Under the pieces are notes generated by a model that did not search any database, was not told the origin of the DNA, and saw only the letters and a program-made list of their open reading frames with translations. 64,000 bases of DNA from Metopolophium dirhodum (lineage: Eukaryota; Arthropoda; Insecta; Hemiptera; Aphididae). Each line of letters begins with the position of its first letter. Position 1 is the first letter of the stretch. The stretch spans positions 5,332,001 to 5,396,000 of the forward strand of contig NC_083560.1 in NCBI RefSeq assembly GCF_019925205.1, in the 5' to 3' direction. The position numbers were made by a program, and so were the translations under genes. This document shows, one piece after another, positions 21,750 through 32,335 of this stretch.

Positions 21750-22045
21750 TTAAAGTAATCTCCCTCTACATTTTTGAGACTGACAATTGCATATTATTTT
21801 TGTGGAACCCGTCTGTTCTGTTCCCACCAGTATGTTTTTGTGTGCAAATAACGATACCCATGGGAACTGTAAGTCATGCATATCAACGAATACATTTTGG
21901 ACAAATATATTTGGAGAACACGAATGATTGAAATAACGTCCAATATTGCCTCTAATTTTGGCATCTATAATATATACACACTCGTTGTTTCCAAAGTATT
22001 CACGCACTGATTTTGAAGGTTTAGGCTTTATTTTTTCGTATCGCG
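21750..22045 (-). pseudogene. eggless/SETDB1-like H3K9 methyltransferase, terminal SET-domain fragment
   Basis: On the minus strand the frame reads KPSKSVREYFG, then YIIDAKIRGNIGRYFNHSCS, PNIFVQNVFVDMHDLQFPWV, LFAHKNI and finally CNCQSQKCRGRLL. This is the part of a SETDB1/eggless SET domain after its bifurcation, including the SAM-binding RYFNHSC motif and the Cys-rich post-SET end. Between GTE and the post-SET cysteines a short deletion has removed the ELTWDYNY-type block that carries the catalytic tyrosine, so the domain cannot be active. The SET N-terminal half and the pre-SET domain are missing; a hAT fragment sits in their place. See the neighbouring Tudor exon at 22587-22922. Confidence 0.75.
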
Positions 22046-22058
22046 TGTACTCTGGAAG

Positions 22059-22320
22059 ATGAAATGGACCAATATAGAAAATCCAAAGCCCAAAACTGCT
22101 ATTGATATATTGGTATATTGTGAGTTATTTTATCCAGATATTAAAATTTTTGCAACAATTACCATTACATCAGCAACAGCAGAAAGATCATTTTCTTCCC
22201 TACGGTGGTTGAAAAATAATATGAGATCTTCTATGACAGAAGACAGACAAAATGGGTTAGCAGTACTGAATATTCATAATATTCATATTCTTAATATTCA
22301 TTACCTAATAACATTGTTGA
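22059..22320 (+). mobile_element. hAT transposase C-terminal dimerisation fragment
   Basis: The frame reads CELFYPDIKIFATI, then TSATAERSFSSLRWLKNNMR and SSMTEDRQNGLAVLNIH. This is the hAT C-terminal dimerisation motif (A/S-ERxFSxLxxxKxxxRSxMxxxRLxxLxxLxIH). It is in the opposite orientation to the eggless-like remnant on both sides and occupies the place of its missing pre-SET/SET region. The end is damaged by a short duplication of ATTCATAATATTCATA. Confidence 0.75.
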
Positions 22321-22344
22321 AGTTGGACTGCTAGTACTGAATGT

Positions 22345-22500
22345 TGATTGGTCAACTCAACCATTTGACGGTTTGGATAATTTTCCAAATAACTTTTTAT
22401 AAAATACCAGGAATTCTCTACTTCATCTATACAACATGTATACTTCTCCAACGTGCAATTAAACGAATACCTTGGTGTTGTCGATATTGAACTTTACTAT
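22345..22500 (-). pseudogene. eggless/SETDB1-like Tudor-region fragment, frameshifted
   Basis: On the minus strand two adjoining frames read QYRQHQGIRLIA and then FIKSYLENYPNRQMVEL. In SETDB1 proteins the second Tudor domain continues from a GYAQYVxHxxIR segment to FIxxYLxxYPxRPMVxL in exactly this order, after the exon at 22587-22922. A frameshift and a stop separate the two pieces, so this exon is broken. Confidence 0.55.
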
Positions 22501-22586
22501 CATAAAAAAAAATCAAGTATCTAAAAAAAGAATAATTATTAGTATTGAAAACTATTGCTATATTGTCATTATATAATTAACCTTAC

Positions 22587-22922
22587 CGAAAGTTATTAAG
22601 CATATTTGGAGGTTCAGCTGCTATACCAGCATAAAATTCATCATCATATTTAGAATTAGGATCATAACATGAACCTTTTATAGTTAACTGCATTGCATAT
22701 ACAGTTTGTCCACTCTCAATAGTAGGATACTGGAAATTCCGAGGGAAATTCCTTTCTAGAGGTATATTAGCTGGTACAACACAAACTGTTCTATCAAACA
22801 AGATACTATTGTCCTTATCAGGTTTATCTAGTTTAAACTTTTTGGCTCCTTTTGATGCAAAACTTGTGACATTTGAATTAGATATTTTACGTTTAGGGTC
22901 ACATTCAAGCATTTCTTTTACA
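22587..22922 (-). pseudogene. eggless/SETDB1-like Tudor-region exon with good splice sites
   Basis: A 336-nt open exon on the minus strand is bordered by a TATTTTTATTCCAG acceptor and a CG|GTAAGG donor. It encodes a polar, lysine-rich start, then VPANIPLERNFPRNFQYP, SGQTVYAMQLT, and FYAGIAAEPPNMLNNFR. The last block is the Tudor signature YAGIVAExP...NKYR that precedes the LVFFDDGYAQYV strand in SETDB1. The middle of the first Tudor unit appears deleted between QLT and DDEFYAG. The exon itself has no stop, so the copy may have been transcribed until fairly recently, but with the downstream damage a full methyltransferase is not possible. No upstream exons were recognised. Confidence 0.65.
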
Positions 22923-23011
22923 CTGGAATAAAAATACATTAATATGTTAATAATAATATAACAAAATAGATGTATCATTAATTTAAAAATGTATCTTGCA
23001 GATGACACCAA

Positions 23012-23280
23012 AAAACTTTTAGTAATCTGTTATCCATAGGCCATTATTTTTAACTTTGTCTGCATAGTAACTAAACTATTTGTTTTTATACACTTAACCA
23101 ATTAAACCAATAAGCATTATTACTATACTTATATTTAAAATATCTATCTAATTTCAGACATCTTTTTATTTAATACTAATTGAGTGTTTTCGCTCACTTA
23201 TCTAAAATCGTTTTATAGTGCTTTTATTACTAGAAAATGAAAATGAATTGTAGAACATGTCAAGATAGGGTTATATAATA
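23012..23280. other. AT-rich stretch
   Basis: Nothing recognised. It would be intron of the eggless-like copy if more exons exist on the minus strand. Confidence 0.3.
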
Positions 23281-23289
23281 ATTTGACCA

Positions 23290-23800
23290 GTTTAATATAC
23301 TAGTGGGGACAATACTTAATAAGATGAAAGAACTTAGAGATCAAAACTTGAAATTATTTGAAAATTATGAAAAACTTTCAATTGAAAGCAAAAATTGAAG
23401 AGTTGGACCAGAAGTCATTTGAAAATGCAGTTTAAATTATTGGACATTACCTATAATAATGTGGAATGAAGATTGCTAGTATATAGTTAAAGGAATAACT
23501 GAAAAATTTAAAATAGAATGTGATGTATTGAAAGCATATAGATTATAAGATAACAACTGAACATAAAACCGATATGAAAATAATTGCTTGGCTGTCAGAT
23601 AATAATGGTAGAAAACGGTTGGTCACAGAAGCGAAAAGATAAATGGGCAGCTAATCAGTATCGAGACAACTGGCCAACACCGAAAATGTATATTAATAAT
23701 CATCTGACAAAATTGATATATTAGTAAGGAAAGATGAAAATACCAAAGTTATGAGGATCTACAACGAAAATGATTTGAATAAAATAATATAGGTAGGTCT
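23290..23800 (+). pseudogene. Possible retroelement ORF1-like remnant (coiled coil plus C-terminal block)
   Basis: Broken frames give KMKELRDQNLKLFENYEKLS (coiled-coil like), IVKGITEKFKIECDVL, DMKIIAWLSDNNGRKRLVTE, a TPKMYINN-type segment and NTKVMRIYNENDLNKI. A coiled coil followed by an RNA-binding-like block and a short terminal domain is how ORF1/FP-type proteins of some insect non-LTR elements look, but no motif is diagnostic and stops interrupt every segment. Unassigned with a retroelement origin preferred. Confidence 0.3.
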
Positions 23801-23944
23801 CTACTCTCTATCTGTTTTAATTATGTACCTACATGTAAAAATTATATAATGAATGGTACTATAAATGAGTTAGATAACCTGTATATTAGAACTAATATTT
23901 CTCTTTGATATTATATTATATCGACTTACAATCATATTATTATA

Positions 23945-24370
23945 TTTAAGCATATTGGGCATTAAACTAACAAGAGCTGATCTATAGGAAACTATTCCGA
24001 TATAATTGAGAATCGCCGTTTGAAATACAAACAAAAGTAACGAATGTTTTCCAAAAAATATATTTATATATATATTTTTTTACTTGTTCACGGATGCGCG
24101 AAAACAGGTTGGTGGTAACATATTCTAAATTCTGATTCGGGCATAACGCATTCAAATTTCAAGCAAGTGTAAAATATAAACATTTAACAATTGACAGTTG
24201 AGGTTTGCGATCGGAATATAATTTATCCATCCTATATCACAAATGTTATTCGTGATTTATTATTCTATTTTTTAATATTAATATTTACTGACCTTGAAGA
24301 CATGTTATCGAAGATTTGCAGAATGACACTGACCAGCGTCAGGATATACAAATCAACCACTCAGCGGGAT
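23945..24370 (+). repeat. Repeat family C, copy 1
   Basis: From ATTGGGCATTAAACTA through AATTGAGAATCGCCG, GAATGTTTTCCAAAAAATAT, GTTCACGGATGCGCG, GATTCGGGCATAACGCATTC, ACAGTTGAGGTTTGCGATCGG and TTACTGACCTTGAAGACATG. The same sequence recurs at 58530-58885, but there the second half is inverted. The open frame at 24191-24376 is part of the repeat and not supported as a gene. Confidence 0.7.
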
Positions 24371-24929
24371 CCGTGAAAAATGAAATATGTGTCCTCTGAA
24401 ACAACGGTGGCTGCTTCGGCGGTACAGTGATTAAACAAGTAGCAACTAAAACATAAATGGAAGAAACTAAATTGAGGTTATCGGTGGTACCTAATACCTA
24501 TATCTATAACGTCAGTGTGTTGCAGACGAGTAAAAAACAGTTGTATGCGTGCCACCAAATACTAAAATGTAATCCATTTTAAAATTTAAATTAAATTAAA
24601 TATAACCACTTCACTCTGGCACAGTTTATTTTCTAAATTCATTAATGTTATGTAATTTTATTTAAAGTTTTTATTGAATTTAACCACCTGATGAATATTT
24701 TTACCTAACCTTATCCGCTTATCCATTCCCACTACTCTCATAGGGGCGGCGGCGGCAGCGACGATGTACTACGACGACGCACGGACGATATTCTTACTCT
24801 ATGGTGACAACTCACAATTGCAAAAACAAACCGTTTCGTGACTTGCATTCGATTGTTCGCGACGTGTTTATACTTTTATTATTATTTCCTTCTATATTAC
24901 TATTTTAGGAGGCCAGCGGTTATTAAAGC
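24371..24929. other. Non-coding stretch with a CpG-rich patch
   Basis: No gene. A GGCGGCGGCGGCAGCGACGATG patch near 24745-24765 stands out from the AT-rich surroundings. Confidence 0.4.

Positions 24930-24966
<37 letters not shown>
24930..24966 (+). repeat. (ATT)12 microsatellite
   Basis: About twelve uninterrupted TTA/ATT units. Confidence 0.9.
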
Positions 24967-24967
<1 letters not shown>

Positions 24968-25010
24968 GAATACCAGATAATTAACACATCAACATTAAAA
25001 ATAGTTGATA

Positions 25011-25491
25011 TCACACCAAATACACTTCGTAATAACTCCGTGTAAAAAAAGCTATGTTAAAAAAAAAAAATTTAGTAATGATTAAATCTTTAAAAGACGT
25101 GATACCTATATATGGAAATTAAGTAAAATGCCATTTTATAATGTTACAAATACCTATGATGACAAATAAGATCAATTGTAATGTTAAATACTTAGTCAAC
25201 ATATTGTTGATACATTATTAATAACTGTAAATACTGTAGTGGTTACTTAATTGTATTTATTTAAGTATACTTCTACGTCCTGCCAAATAGTTAAACATAA
25301 TATGTTGACTAAGTATTTAACATTACAATTTATCGTATTTGTCATCATAGGTATTTGTAATATTATAAAATGGCATTTTACTTAATTTCCATATTATATC
25401 ACGTCTTTTAAAGATTTAATCATTACTAATTTTTTTTTTTTTAACTTAGCTTTTTTTTTACACGGAGTTATAACGAAGTGTTTTTGGTGTG
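25011..25491. repeat. Long foldback (about 195-bp arms, 91-bp loop)
   Basis: The left arm 25011-25207, starting CACACCAAATACACTTCG, is repeated inverted at 25299-25491, ending CGAAGTGTTTTTGGTGTG. Arms differ by a few substitutions and short indels in A/T runs. Outer words AACATTAA (24991) and TTAATGTT (25494) are also inverted. It is probably a foldback-type MITE. If transcribed it would form a long hairpin RNA. Confidence 0.85.
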
Positions 25492-25554
25492 ATTAATGTT
25501 ACGCGGCGCTCGCTCGCATATTATATATTTATATTTACGCGGCGCGTACTATGT

Positions 25555-26190
25555 ATGATTAGGTTTTATCAAAAAATGACCTAAAAAAATGCAAATGACA
25601 TAAAAATGACGAAAAATGTCTTTAAAAAATGACCTAAAAAAATTACAAATATTTGTTTTAAATTTATAAAAATACATTTTTATATAAATATCGTCGCCGA
25701 ATTCCGACACAAATGCACGCAGACGAGCACTAACCGTCGTTTTAATTTTCGGCATTTCGAAAATATTACGAAAAAATAATAAAATGTAGGTACAATATTA
25801 TTTACTATAACACGAAAACGACGAGACGACTGTAATCGGTCAGATAAAATAGGATACTAAATACTAATCGATTATTAGGAAACACGACAACGACAAAATG
25901 TAATCGGCGAGATAAAATCGGATAGGTACTAATCTTAGTCCGTGGTAATTTCCAAGTTTTAAGTTATCGGCATAGACAAGAAACAATCAGAAGTGAACTA
26001 GTGTGAAATCAATAAAAATGTCGAAAAATGTCAAAAAATGACTTAAAAGGAAAAAAAGCCAAAAAATGCAAAATAAAATTTAGTTTTTCAGATTCACATG
26101 CTAATGAAACACATTTGTGGCCAGGAGAGTATCGTCTAAAAAGTTCCAAAAAAAATGCAAAATGCCTCAACTTCCGAGCCCTAATGATTA
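25555..26190 (-). mobile_element. hAT element with CGGBP1-like coding start, internally deleted
   Basis: The right terminus at 26183 reads, on the minus strand, TAGGGCTCGGAAGTTGAGGC. ATGATTA occurs at both borders (25555-25561 and 26184-26190), a candidate target duplication, although the left border lacks the expected terminus. On the minus strand at 25755-25684 a frame starts MPKIKTTVSARLRAFVSEFG, which is the N-terminus of the aphid CGG-repeat-binding-protein-1-like hAT proteins (BED-type finger follows normally). After about 24 residues the frame runs into AAAAATGACxTAAAA-rich non-coding sequence, so the rest has been deleted. Shares about 300 bp with the element at 41023. Confidence 0.6.
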
Positions 26191-26590
26191 CGTATACACT
26201 ATGATATTACTTAAATAGGTGTTTATATAGGTAATTTAATAGGTATATAGTCACGGCTCGCTACAAAATTATAAATACGTCACCTAGCTAATTAGAAATG
26301 TCATTTAGATTTTATATTATTAATTATTTTACTTTTTTTTTAAATAATTACAAAAATATTAACATTATGTATTTTCTCAAATTCTAAAATATTATTAAAC
26401 ATTGATTTGTATTTTAATAAAGATTGTACTGTATGTCATTTACCAGTACGATATTATTATATTCAACGATTAAAATTAATATTTTATTCGAATTTTTTGC
26501 ACGTGAATAGTTGCAAATTATCATATAACAATTTTTATTTAATGATATCCAGAATCGTGTGCTGATCACAATCGTCCTGTTCACGCTTCG
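26191..26590. other. AT-rich stretch
   Basis: Nothing recognised. Confidence 0.5.
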
Positions 26591-27075
26591 CAACACGGTG
26601 AAAACTGGTTTCGAACACTCGCCAGCCGAGTTGGTTTACGGTGCGACACTTCGACTTTCAGGCGAATTGTTTCACCCCGCCTTCGCAGAATCTCAACCAC
26701 CCGACTACCCGAGCACGTAGCGACGCTCCGGGATTTCATGGCGCAGCTGCGATTCACGCGCGGTACTATACTAGTATTAAATACTACACTCTACAGCAAC
26801 CGACCCACTACGTTCGTCCCGAGCGATCTGAACCAGTCAGTCATGTTTTCATTCGAGTCGACGCCGTCAAGCCGCCGCTCCACGAAATTATGATGATAGA
26901 CCATGGTGTATTATATTCCGTTACAATAGTTACAGACGCTCACGCGTCGTACCCGAAATACTTTGTCAAATTATTTAAATTCGTGTATTCCGTCTGACGA
27001 GAAGTCAGTAGTGACTAGCGTATTTGTGTAAGTGTAGTCGTACTAGGTCAACCTCCGACGCCCCGGGACTTCTAC
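26591..27075. promoter_or_regulatory. CpG-richer promoter-like block upstream of the DUF4806-type copy 1
   Basis: Composition is balanced and CpG-rich from about 26590 to 27070, unlike the flanks. An arthropod-initiator-like TCAGTCATG occurs at about 26839-26847. A 118-codon frame (26641-26997) lies here, but its translation has no recognisable features. The block lies upstream of the gene-like repeat copy beginning near 27180. A promoter role is inferred from composition and position only. Confidence 0.25.
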
Positions 27076-27233
27076 ACATGAGATATAATATAATATCGAG
27101 TAATATATTATGTATCTAATACATGATACACCACCGCCCCAATATTCCCTTTCCGTGGTTGGCTACACCGCCCGGTACATCGGCATCCGAACATGCCGAG
27201 CGGTAGCAGCTACTGTTAACTTCTTACCGCGAC

Positions 27234-27944
27234 TACCGACACAGGGGCGTATACAAGGGGGGGATGTGGGGGTCAGATCCCCCCCCAATAGGCCTTTTTT
27301 TAAATTTTATAAAATAGTGTTCTTAATGACTTAATGTAAGGAAATTACAAGAAAAAAAAAATGGCAAGGATTTTTTGTAAATTTTTATTTTAACACATTC
27401 AACAATTAATTAAAAATAATTTACTTAATATTAATCAGTAATCATATATTTATTTCATATTCATATAATCGTATTATGTGATATTTGATAATATGTAATA
27501 TGTATATTATATATACAAGTATAATAAATTATTATAAGATAATAATATGTGGCAGACCAGCCACGGGCCGTCGCCAGTCGCCACCGTCACCGATATCAAC
27601 GCGGCGGAGACGACGCCCGCATGTCCGTGCGTATAATAATAGGTACATTTTCCTATACATTAGAAAAAGAAATATAAAAATAGCTAAAAATAGCTTAAAT
27701 AATAAATATTATTATCTAAAAACAAAAAACAACCACAAATATTATGTCAGTTGTACGAACAAGTCATAACTACATATAACTACTTGTAGAATTTAAAATA
27801 AAATGTATTGAATATATATGTTTTATCATTTATTAGGTATTTAAATGTGCACATACCTAGGTTTAGGTATTTTTGTTCCATAATAATTTGTTTGCAACTG
27901 ATCCCCCCCCATACAAAAGTTATGTATACGCCACTGTACCGACA
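27234..27944. mobile_element. hAT-type MITE (695 bp) with perfect 8-bp target duplication and a paralogous empty site
   Basis: The element 27242-27936 begins CAGGGGCGTATACAAGGGGGG and ends with GTATACGCCACTG. TACCGACA flanks both sides (27234-27241 and 27937-27944). The paralogous segment at 32618-32640 reads ACTTGCCGCGTCTACCGACGG with no element, which shows the pre-insertion state. Inside, a GC-rich patch at 27545-27630 contrasts with AT-rich flanks. No transposase. Confidence 0.9.
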
Positions 27945-28520
27945 GTAACGGGCCTCTCTCAAATTTAATAATAAATTACGTGTTTTTTGATCCGAAGAAT
28001 TGATGGAAAGAATTATAATTGTTATTAGTTTTCAATAATTATTATATTATCGCGCACGAAGACTGAGCCGCCGACTTGCGTTCTGTGATTGGCTGACAGT
28101 CAGAAGGAAGGAAACCGTCCTTTATCGAAAGCGACGGTGTCGCCGCCGTGCATACAGAGAATCACGAAAACATCGCGTTTTTGCGTGATCCTTAAACAAT
28201 AACAAAATGTACAAACAATAAGATAATAATTCGCAAAGGAATATTATTACACGTAAATAAAACATATTATCATATTAAACATATTTATCTATTCTGTGAT
28301 ATTATGCGTGATAATCGCAAGAGCAAACGTATACGCGCGAGTGGAATCAAACAAAATTGTGATAGTGTGATAATACAACTCACTACGTATACAGCTGCTG
28401 CAGTTCTCGGCGATGCGCGAAGAATAGTTTTGGTTGGCCGAGTGGTATAATATTCTTAAAGTGACCGAAGTATATGATCACAATAATTATACGGATTAAC
28501 AACCGGTGGTTAGATTGTAA
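27945..28520 (+). repeat. Family B / DUF4806-type gene duplication, 5' module, copy 1
   Basis: Aligns with 32634-33190 over its whole length, sharing GATCCGAAGAATTGATGGAAA, TGAGCCGCCGACTTGCGTT, GATTGGCTGACAGTCA/GATTGGTTGACAGTCA, GAGTGGAATCAAACAA and GGCCGAGTGGTATAA. CpG-containing and probably a promoter/leader region of the duplicated gene. No long frame. Confidence 0.65.
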
Positions 28521-29470
28521 GTAATTCAGTAATTGTAAAACGTAATTAATAATTATAAATACATTTGCTACTTGTAAAAATGATAAAATAATTTGAATAT
28601 GAATACCATTTATCATAGAAATTAACACATTTTAACAATTTAACAATATACTTAATAGAGTAAAGCACAATCTATGTTTTAACATGTTTTTTTTATTCAT
28701 AAATGATTAATTTATTTTAATTCAATAAATAGTGTACCTATACTTATATTATCTCTAATTTAAAATCTAACTTATTGGTAGATTGTCTAGATTACCTAGG
28801 TAAATTCATACTTAAATCTTTGGAAGTTTAACCAAAAATCAAAATAGTGGAAATGTTAAATTATAAGTTCTAACATATCATATTATCACGTATAATGAAT
28901 AAAAAAAATATCTCTTATTGGTAAAGAGACTTAAAATTATTGTATTATCTATGTAGTAATACTTATTAGTTATTAATTATTAATTATTTAGGTAATAATA
29001 TTTTCATTTTAAATTTATCGGATATTTTTTTTATGCTGTTATAATAATAATATTGTTACTAATTGTTATAGGTAATATCTGTTTCTTTAATATGTTAAAA
29101 CAGTAAATATGTTTTCCAAAATTGGAGGTTCGAGTTATAAAAATACTGTAAGAAAAATTTTAAGAAAACTTCTTGAATATATAATTTAATATTATATAAA
29201 AAGTAACATCATATTGAACATAAATATCAACATAGTTGTTATTCGCAAATTGTGAATCATGCCATAAATGTTACAATAACAAGGTCAATAGGTAATTTGT
29301 TTATAAGGCCACCTTTTACCATACTGTAGGCACTACATTATAATATTACTTATGTGTACGTCATGTCTATATGTTATTCAGAAATAAATAAAATAAAAGT
29401 GAGTGGAGAAGTTTTTTGTACGAATGAAATAACTGATAATGACCAGTAAACTATAGATACATTTAACCCC
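28521..29470 (+). repeat. Family B / DUF4806-type gene duplication, intronic module, copy 1
   Basis: Aligns with 35213-36135: ATGATAAAATAATTTG, TTAACAATATACTTAATAGAG, ACTTATTGGTAGATTGTC and the block CATACTGTAGGCACTACATTATAATATTACTTATGTG are shared. At the junction with the 5' module (about 28515) this copy continues with GTAAGTAATT, which in copy 2 is the splice donor after the exon ending at 35210. Copy 1 has therefore lost the exons that copy 2 keeps. Confidence 0.6.
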
Positions 29471-29499
29471 TGGTAAAAATATTAGTCTCAGTTAATATA

Positions 29500-29760
29500 G
29501 TTCTTATTTGGTAAGTTACATAGTTTTTTAATAACGTCTATCTTTGCTAATGTTGTACAGATGATAGTGAGGATGATATGTTTGAGCCAGCATACCACTC
29601 AACGGAAAAAAGCAATAAAACAAATCATATTGGTCACAATTAGTTTTAGTTAATACAATTATTATTTGATAAGTTACATAGTTTTTTTTTTTTAAATTCT
29701 ATATTTGCTTAGGTTGTACAGATAATAGTGACAAAAATATGGTTGAGCTGAATATTTCAG
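29500..29760 (+). repeat. Duplicated acceptor-plus-exon segment
   Basis: 29500-29595 and 29640-29745 are diverged direct repeats: both have TAAGTTACATAGTTTTTT, a TTTGCT(A/T)A(T/G)GTTGTACAG acceptor, then GAT/AATAGTGA and ATG(G/T)TTGAGC. The two coding starts read DDSEDDMFEP and DNSDKNMVELNIS. Confidence 0.55.
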
Positions 29761-30350
29761 CAAGAGAAGTATCTCAAGATGGAAGACGAAATTACTTCTA
29801 ATGATGGAGGTAAATTAATTTTTATAGTAAATCTGGTTATTGTAAAATAAAATGTAATAACTTAAAATTAATAATTTTAGTAAACTTATCAACCATTGGC
29901 ATTGCAAACATCATGTAAAAACAGTTCAAAGCAACACTATACACTCATTGTTTACTTGAACAATTACTACAATCCAATAATCAAACTGTCCAACCAGCTA
30001 GTTTAAGTATTCAAGAAAAATTTCGAAGCAAGTTCCACAATTTGCCACTTAATTCCTTAGAAGATGTTGTTGAAATGGAAAATAAGTTGAACGATCCAGC
30101 ATCACAGCATTTAATGGTAATTTTTTATTCATGATTATTAACTCAAACTTAATTTATAAATAATTGCTTTTATCATTTTAGAAAAATCACTTAAGACAAT
30201 GTGGGTGCCAAAATAGTATATAAGAAACTGTCACTACTATATTAAGAATGGTAATGACTAATGAGTGATACATGCGCTCAATATTATAACTTTGATGGAA
30301 AGAACAATGCAAAGAATCCATTTAAAGAATTAACTCTTAATTCTATCATA
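29708..30350 (+). pseudogene. DUF4806-type gene, 3' exons of copy 1 (broken)
   Basis: Three exon-like pieces have consistent splice signals. The first ends before G|GTAAATT near 29810. The second is 29881-30116 (acceptor TTTTAG, donor ATG|GTAAT). The third starts at 30182 after ATTTTAG. The second encodes FRSKFHNLPLNSLEDVVEME and then NKLNDPASQHLM; the third continues KNHLRQCGCQNSI, ETVTTILRMVMTNE and NPFKELTLNSIIIG. This is the order of DUF4806 (FPLxxxEDLxxLExxL, then LxxxGG, then TTxxILxxLMTNEL, then KxFKxLxIxxxI), a family of unknown function that is multicopy in aphids. Stops are present in each exon, including the TAA after CQNSI, so this copy is non-functional. Confidence 0.6.
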
Positions 30351-31250
30351 ATAGGTATAATCACTGAGTGATAATAATCTATACATACAATTATACTAAA
30401 AAAAAATTATTTTTTATATATTATTCTTTTTCGTTTTGTTAACTATTAGATGTTGTTATAAATTTCCACACCGATGCAACAGAGTATGATGTTAAATCAT
30501 AATGTTAAATGATCTTAAATAACTTCCAAGATTCATAGATCAATGGCTTAAGTAATTCAATATTGGTTACTTTAAATGGTAGTCATAGATTATACTGAAA
30601 CGAATCAAGGTTAGTGTGTTTGATTGTTCCTACAAATCAATTGATTAAATAAGCCAATTCACTGGTATCACTATAGTAATTTGATTTAGTAAAAAAATAA
30701 CTACCATCCATCGTCTAAGTGTTCGTCCCTATAAGTACCAACATAAATAACAATAATTTACATTAACCATCTTTCTTATAATAGTGATTATGTTATGTTT
30801 TTTATTATATATATTCTTTAGTTTGTGAATATCCTCATAATATAACAATTATTACGACAGCCTATGATGGCTAATAATATTATAATGTTATATTGACGTA
30901 TACAGATAACGTAAACAATGATGGTACTACTAATATTAATTTGTAAAATATATATTCGACAGATATTGAATTTCCTTCTTTGCATAACTGTACAGAGCAA
31001 GAGTATTGCTCAATACTTATATCATGAAGTAGTGAATAGTACGTAATATGGAAATTCACAAAAAAGGAACTACATACTACAATAAATTAGAAAATTCAAG
31101 TTACAATGAGTTCCTCCTAATGATCACTGGTTTATAGTGTAACGGATGATATCTGTTTACTACGACGTATATTAAATAATTAAAATAGGTAGTTAATTGA
31201 AAGGCAATGAATAATAATACTGTGGGAGATAGAAAAGCAAACACAACAAC
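30351..31250. other. AT-rich stretch
   Basis: No gene or repeat recognised. Confidence 0.45.
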
Positions 31251-31491
31251 AATTTGGCAATTTGCGGGTTTGGATCAAAAAGGTTCTATGTGTAAATTTG
31301 AAATCTTTCAGAAAAGCCAATTTAATATGTTTAAATATTTTTCAGATTTGAACGTATAAGTTATCAAAACCTTTTAAATTAATTCAGAATTTGTATTATT
31401 TCGAAAGTTAATTGAGAAGAAATTTGGTAATCAAAAAATAATAAAATATTTACATAGAACCTTTTGGATCCAAACCCACAAATTGTCAAAT
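31251..31491. mobile_element. 241-bp MITE with ~40-bp TIRs
   Basis: CAATTTGCGGGTTTGGATC followed by AAAAAGGTTCTATGT at 31258-31292 is inverted at 31452-31486 as ACATAGAACCTTTTGGATCC and AAACCCACAAATTG. Two or three mismatches separate the arms. The border and duplication could not be fixed. Confidence 0.75.
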
Positions 31492-32160
31492 ACAGATATA
31501 CGATCATGATAGGGGAGGAGGTCAGCCGAGTGATCATGAAATACGGGAGTAGTATTTAAAGCGCAGTACATATTTATTTAACTTTTAATATAAAAATTCA
31601 CATCATACATGCAAAACACGAATCGCATATATGGTGGCAGGATATGGAAACATATATCATACATATATATGTATATATATATACATAAACTAGAAACAAG
31701 GACATAGTATCTAATGAATGTTAGTGTTTCGAGGAAACGACGATATGACTTTTTGCACAACTAAGCATGCAGGATATAGATAATGACTTTACGCAATAAG
31801 GATAAGTCGATGGACAACGGGGAAGGTAGGAGAGCATGGGACCTTATAAAAGCAGACCTAAAACGGCTTGTATTCAGACGTGTCACCCATTGGCATCACA
31901 AGCATCTTCATGTCACACAGACTAATAATTGTATTATTTTGACTTGGAATAATTTCATTGAAGTACATCTTAATAAACATCTTAACAATTCAACGAGTTA
32001 TATTTTATTCAATCCAAAAGAAGAAAATCTTCATCACAACAGTCTTGCTACCCGGTAATCCACACATTCGACCCGATTGTCAGTTTACCACAATAGAATC
32101 AACAATTTATTGGAATCAAAAATGAAAATCCCAAACCAAATATTTTATTGAAAACAAAGA
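31492..32160. other. Unassigned stretch with one 91-codon frame
   Basis: A frame at 31783-32058 reads RRAWDLIKADLKRLVFRRV early on. It has no family signature and no codon-level support, and is listed only so that it can be searched. An AT microsatellite (TATATATGTATATATATAT) lies at 31660-31683. Confidence 0.2.
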
Positions 32161-32164
32161 TGCT

Positions 32165-32335
32165 TTATGGATTCAACTGGTTAATAAAATCATAATGGCC
32201 TGAACCAATATGATCACATAAATCTGTACTCACTGTATTAAAAATATTGTACTCGGAAGGTGCACCTATAATTTCAACTAGTTGACTTCCAGCACCACTC
32301 CTGGCAACTGCGTCAACAGCAATTATCTTTAAAAA
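32165..32335 (-). pseudogene. Exon-like fragment, unassigned
   Basis: On the minus strand a TTTTTTAG acceptor is followed by exactly 57 codons ending in a stop, reading AVDAVARSGAGSQLVEIIGA, then NTVSTDLCDHIGSGHYDFIN. The composition is protein-like and unlike the surrounding AT-rich translation. The family is not recognised; it could be the last exon of a gene copy or part of a mobile element. Confidence 0.3.

Noticed and set aside
28425..28450. GGCCGAGTGGTATAA, which resembles a tRNA D-arm/A box, present also at 33112
   Set aside because: No B box or cloverleaf follows in either copy, and the sequence lies inside a larger duplicated module, so neither a tRNA gene nor a tRNA-derived SINE is supported.
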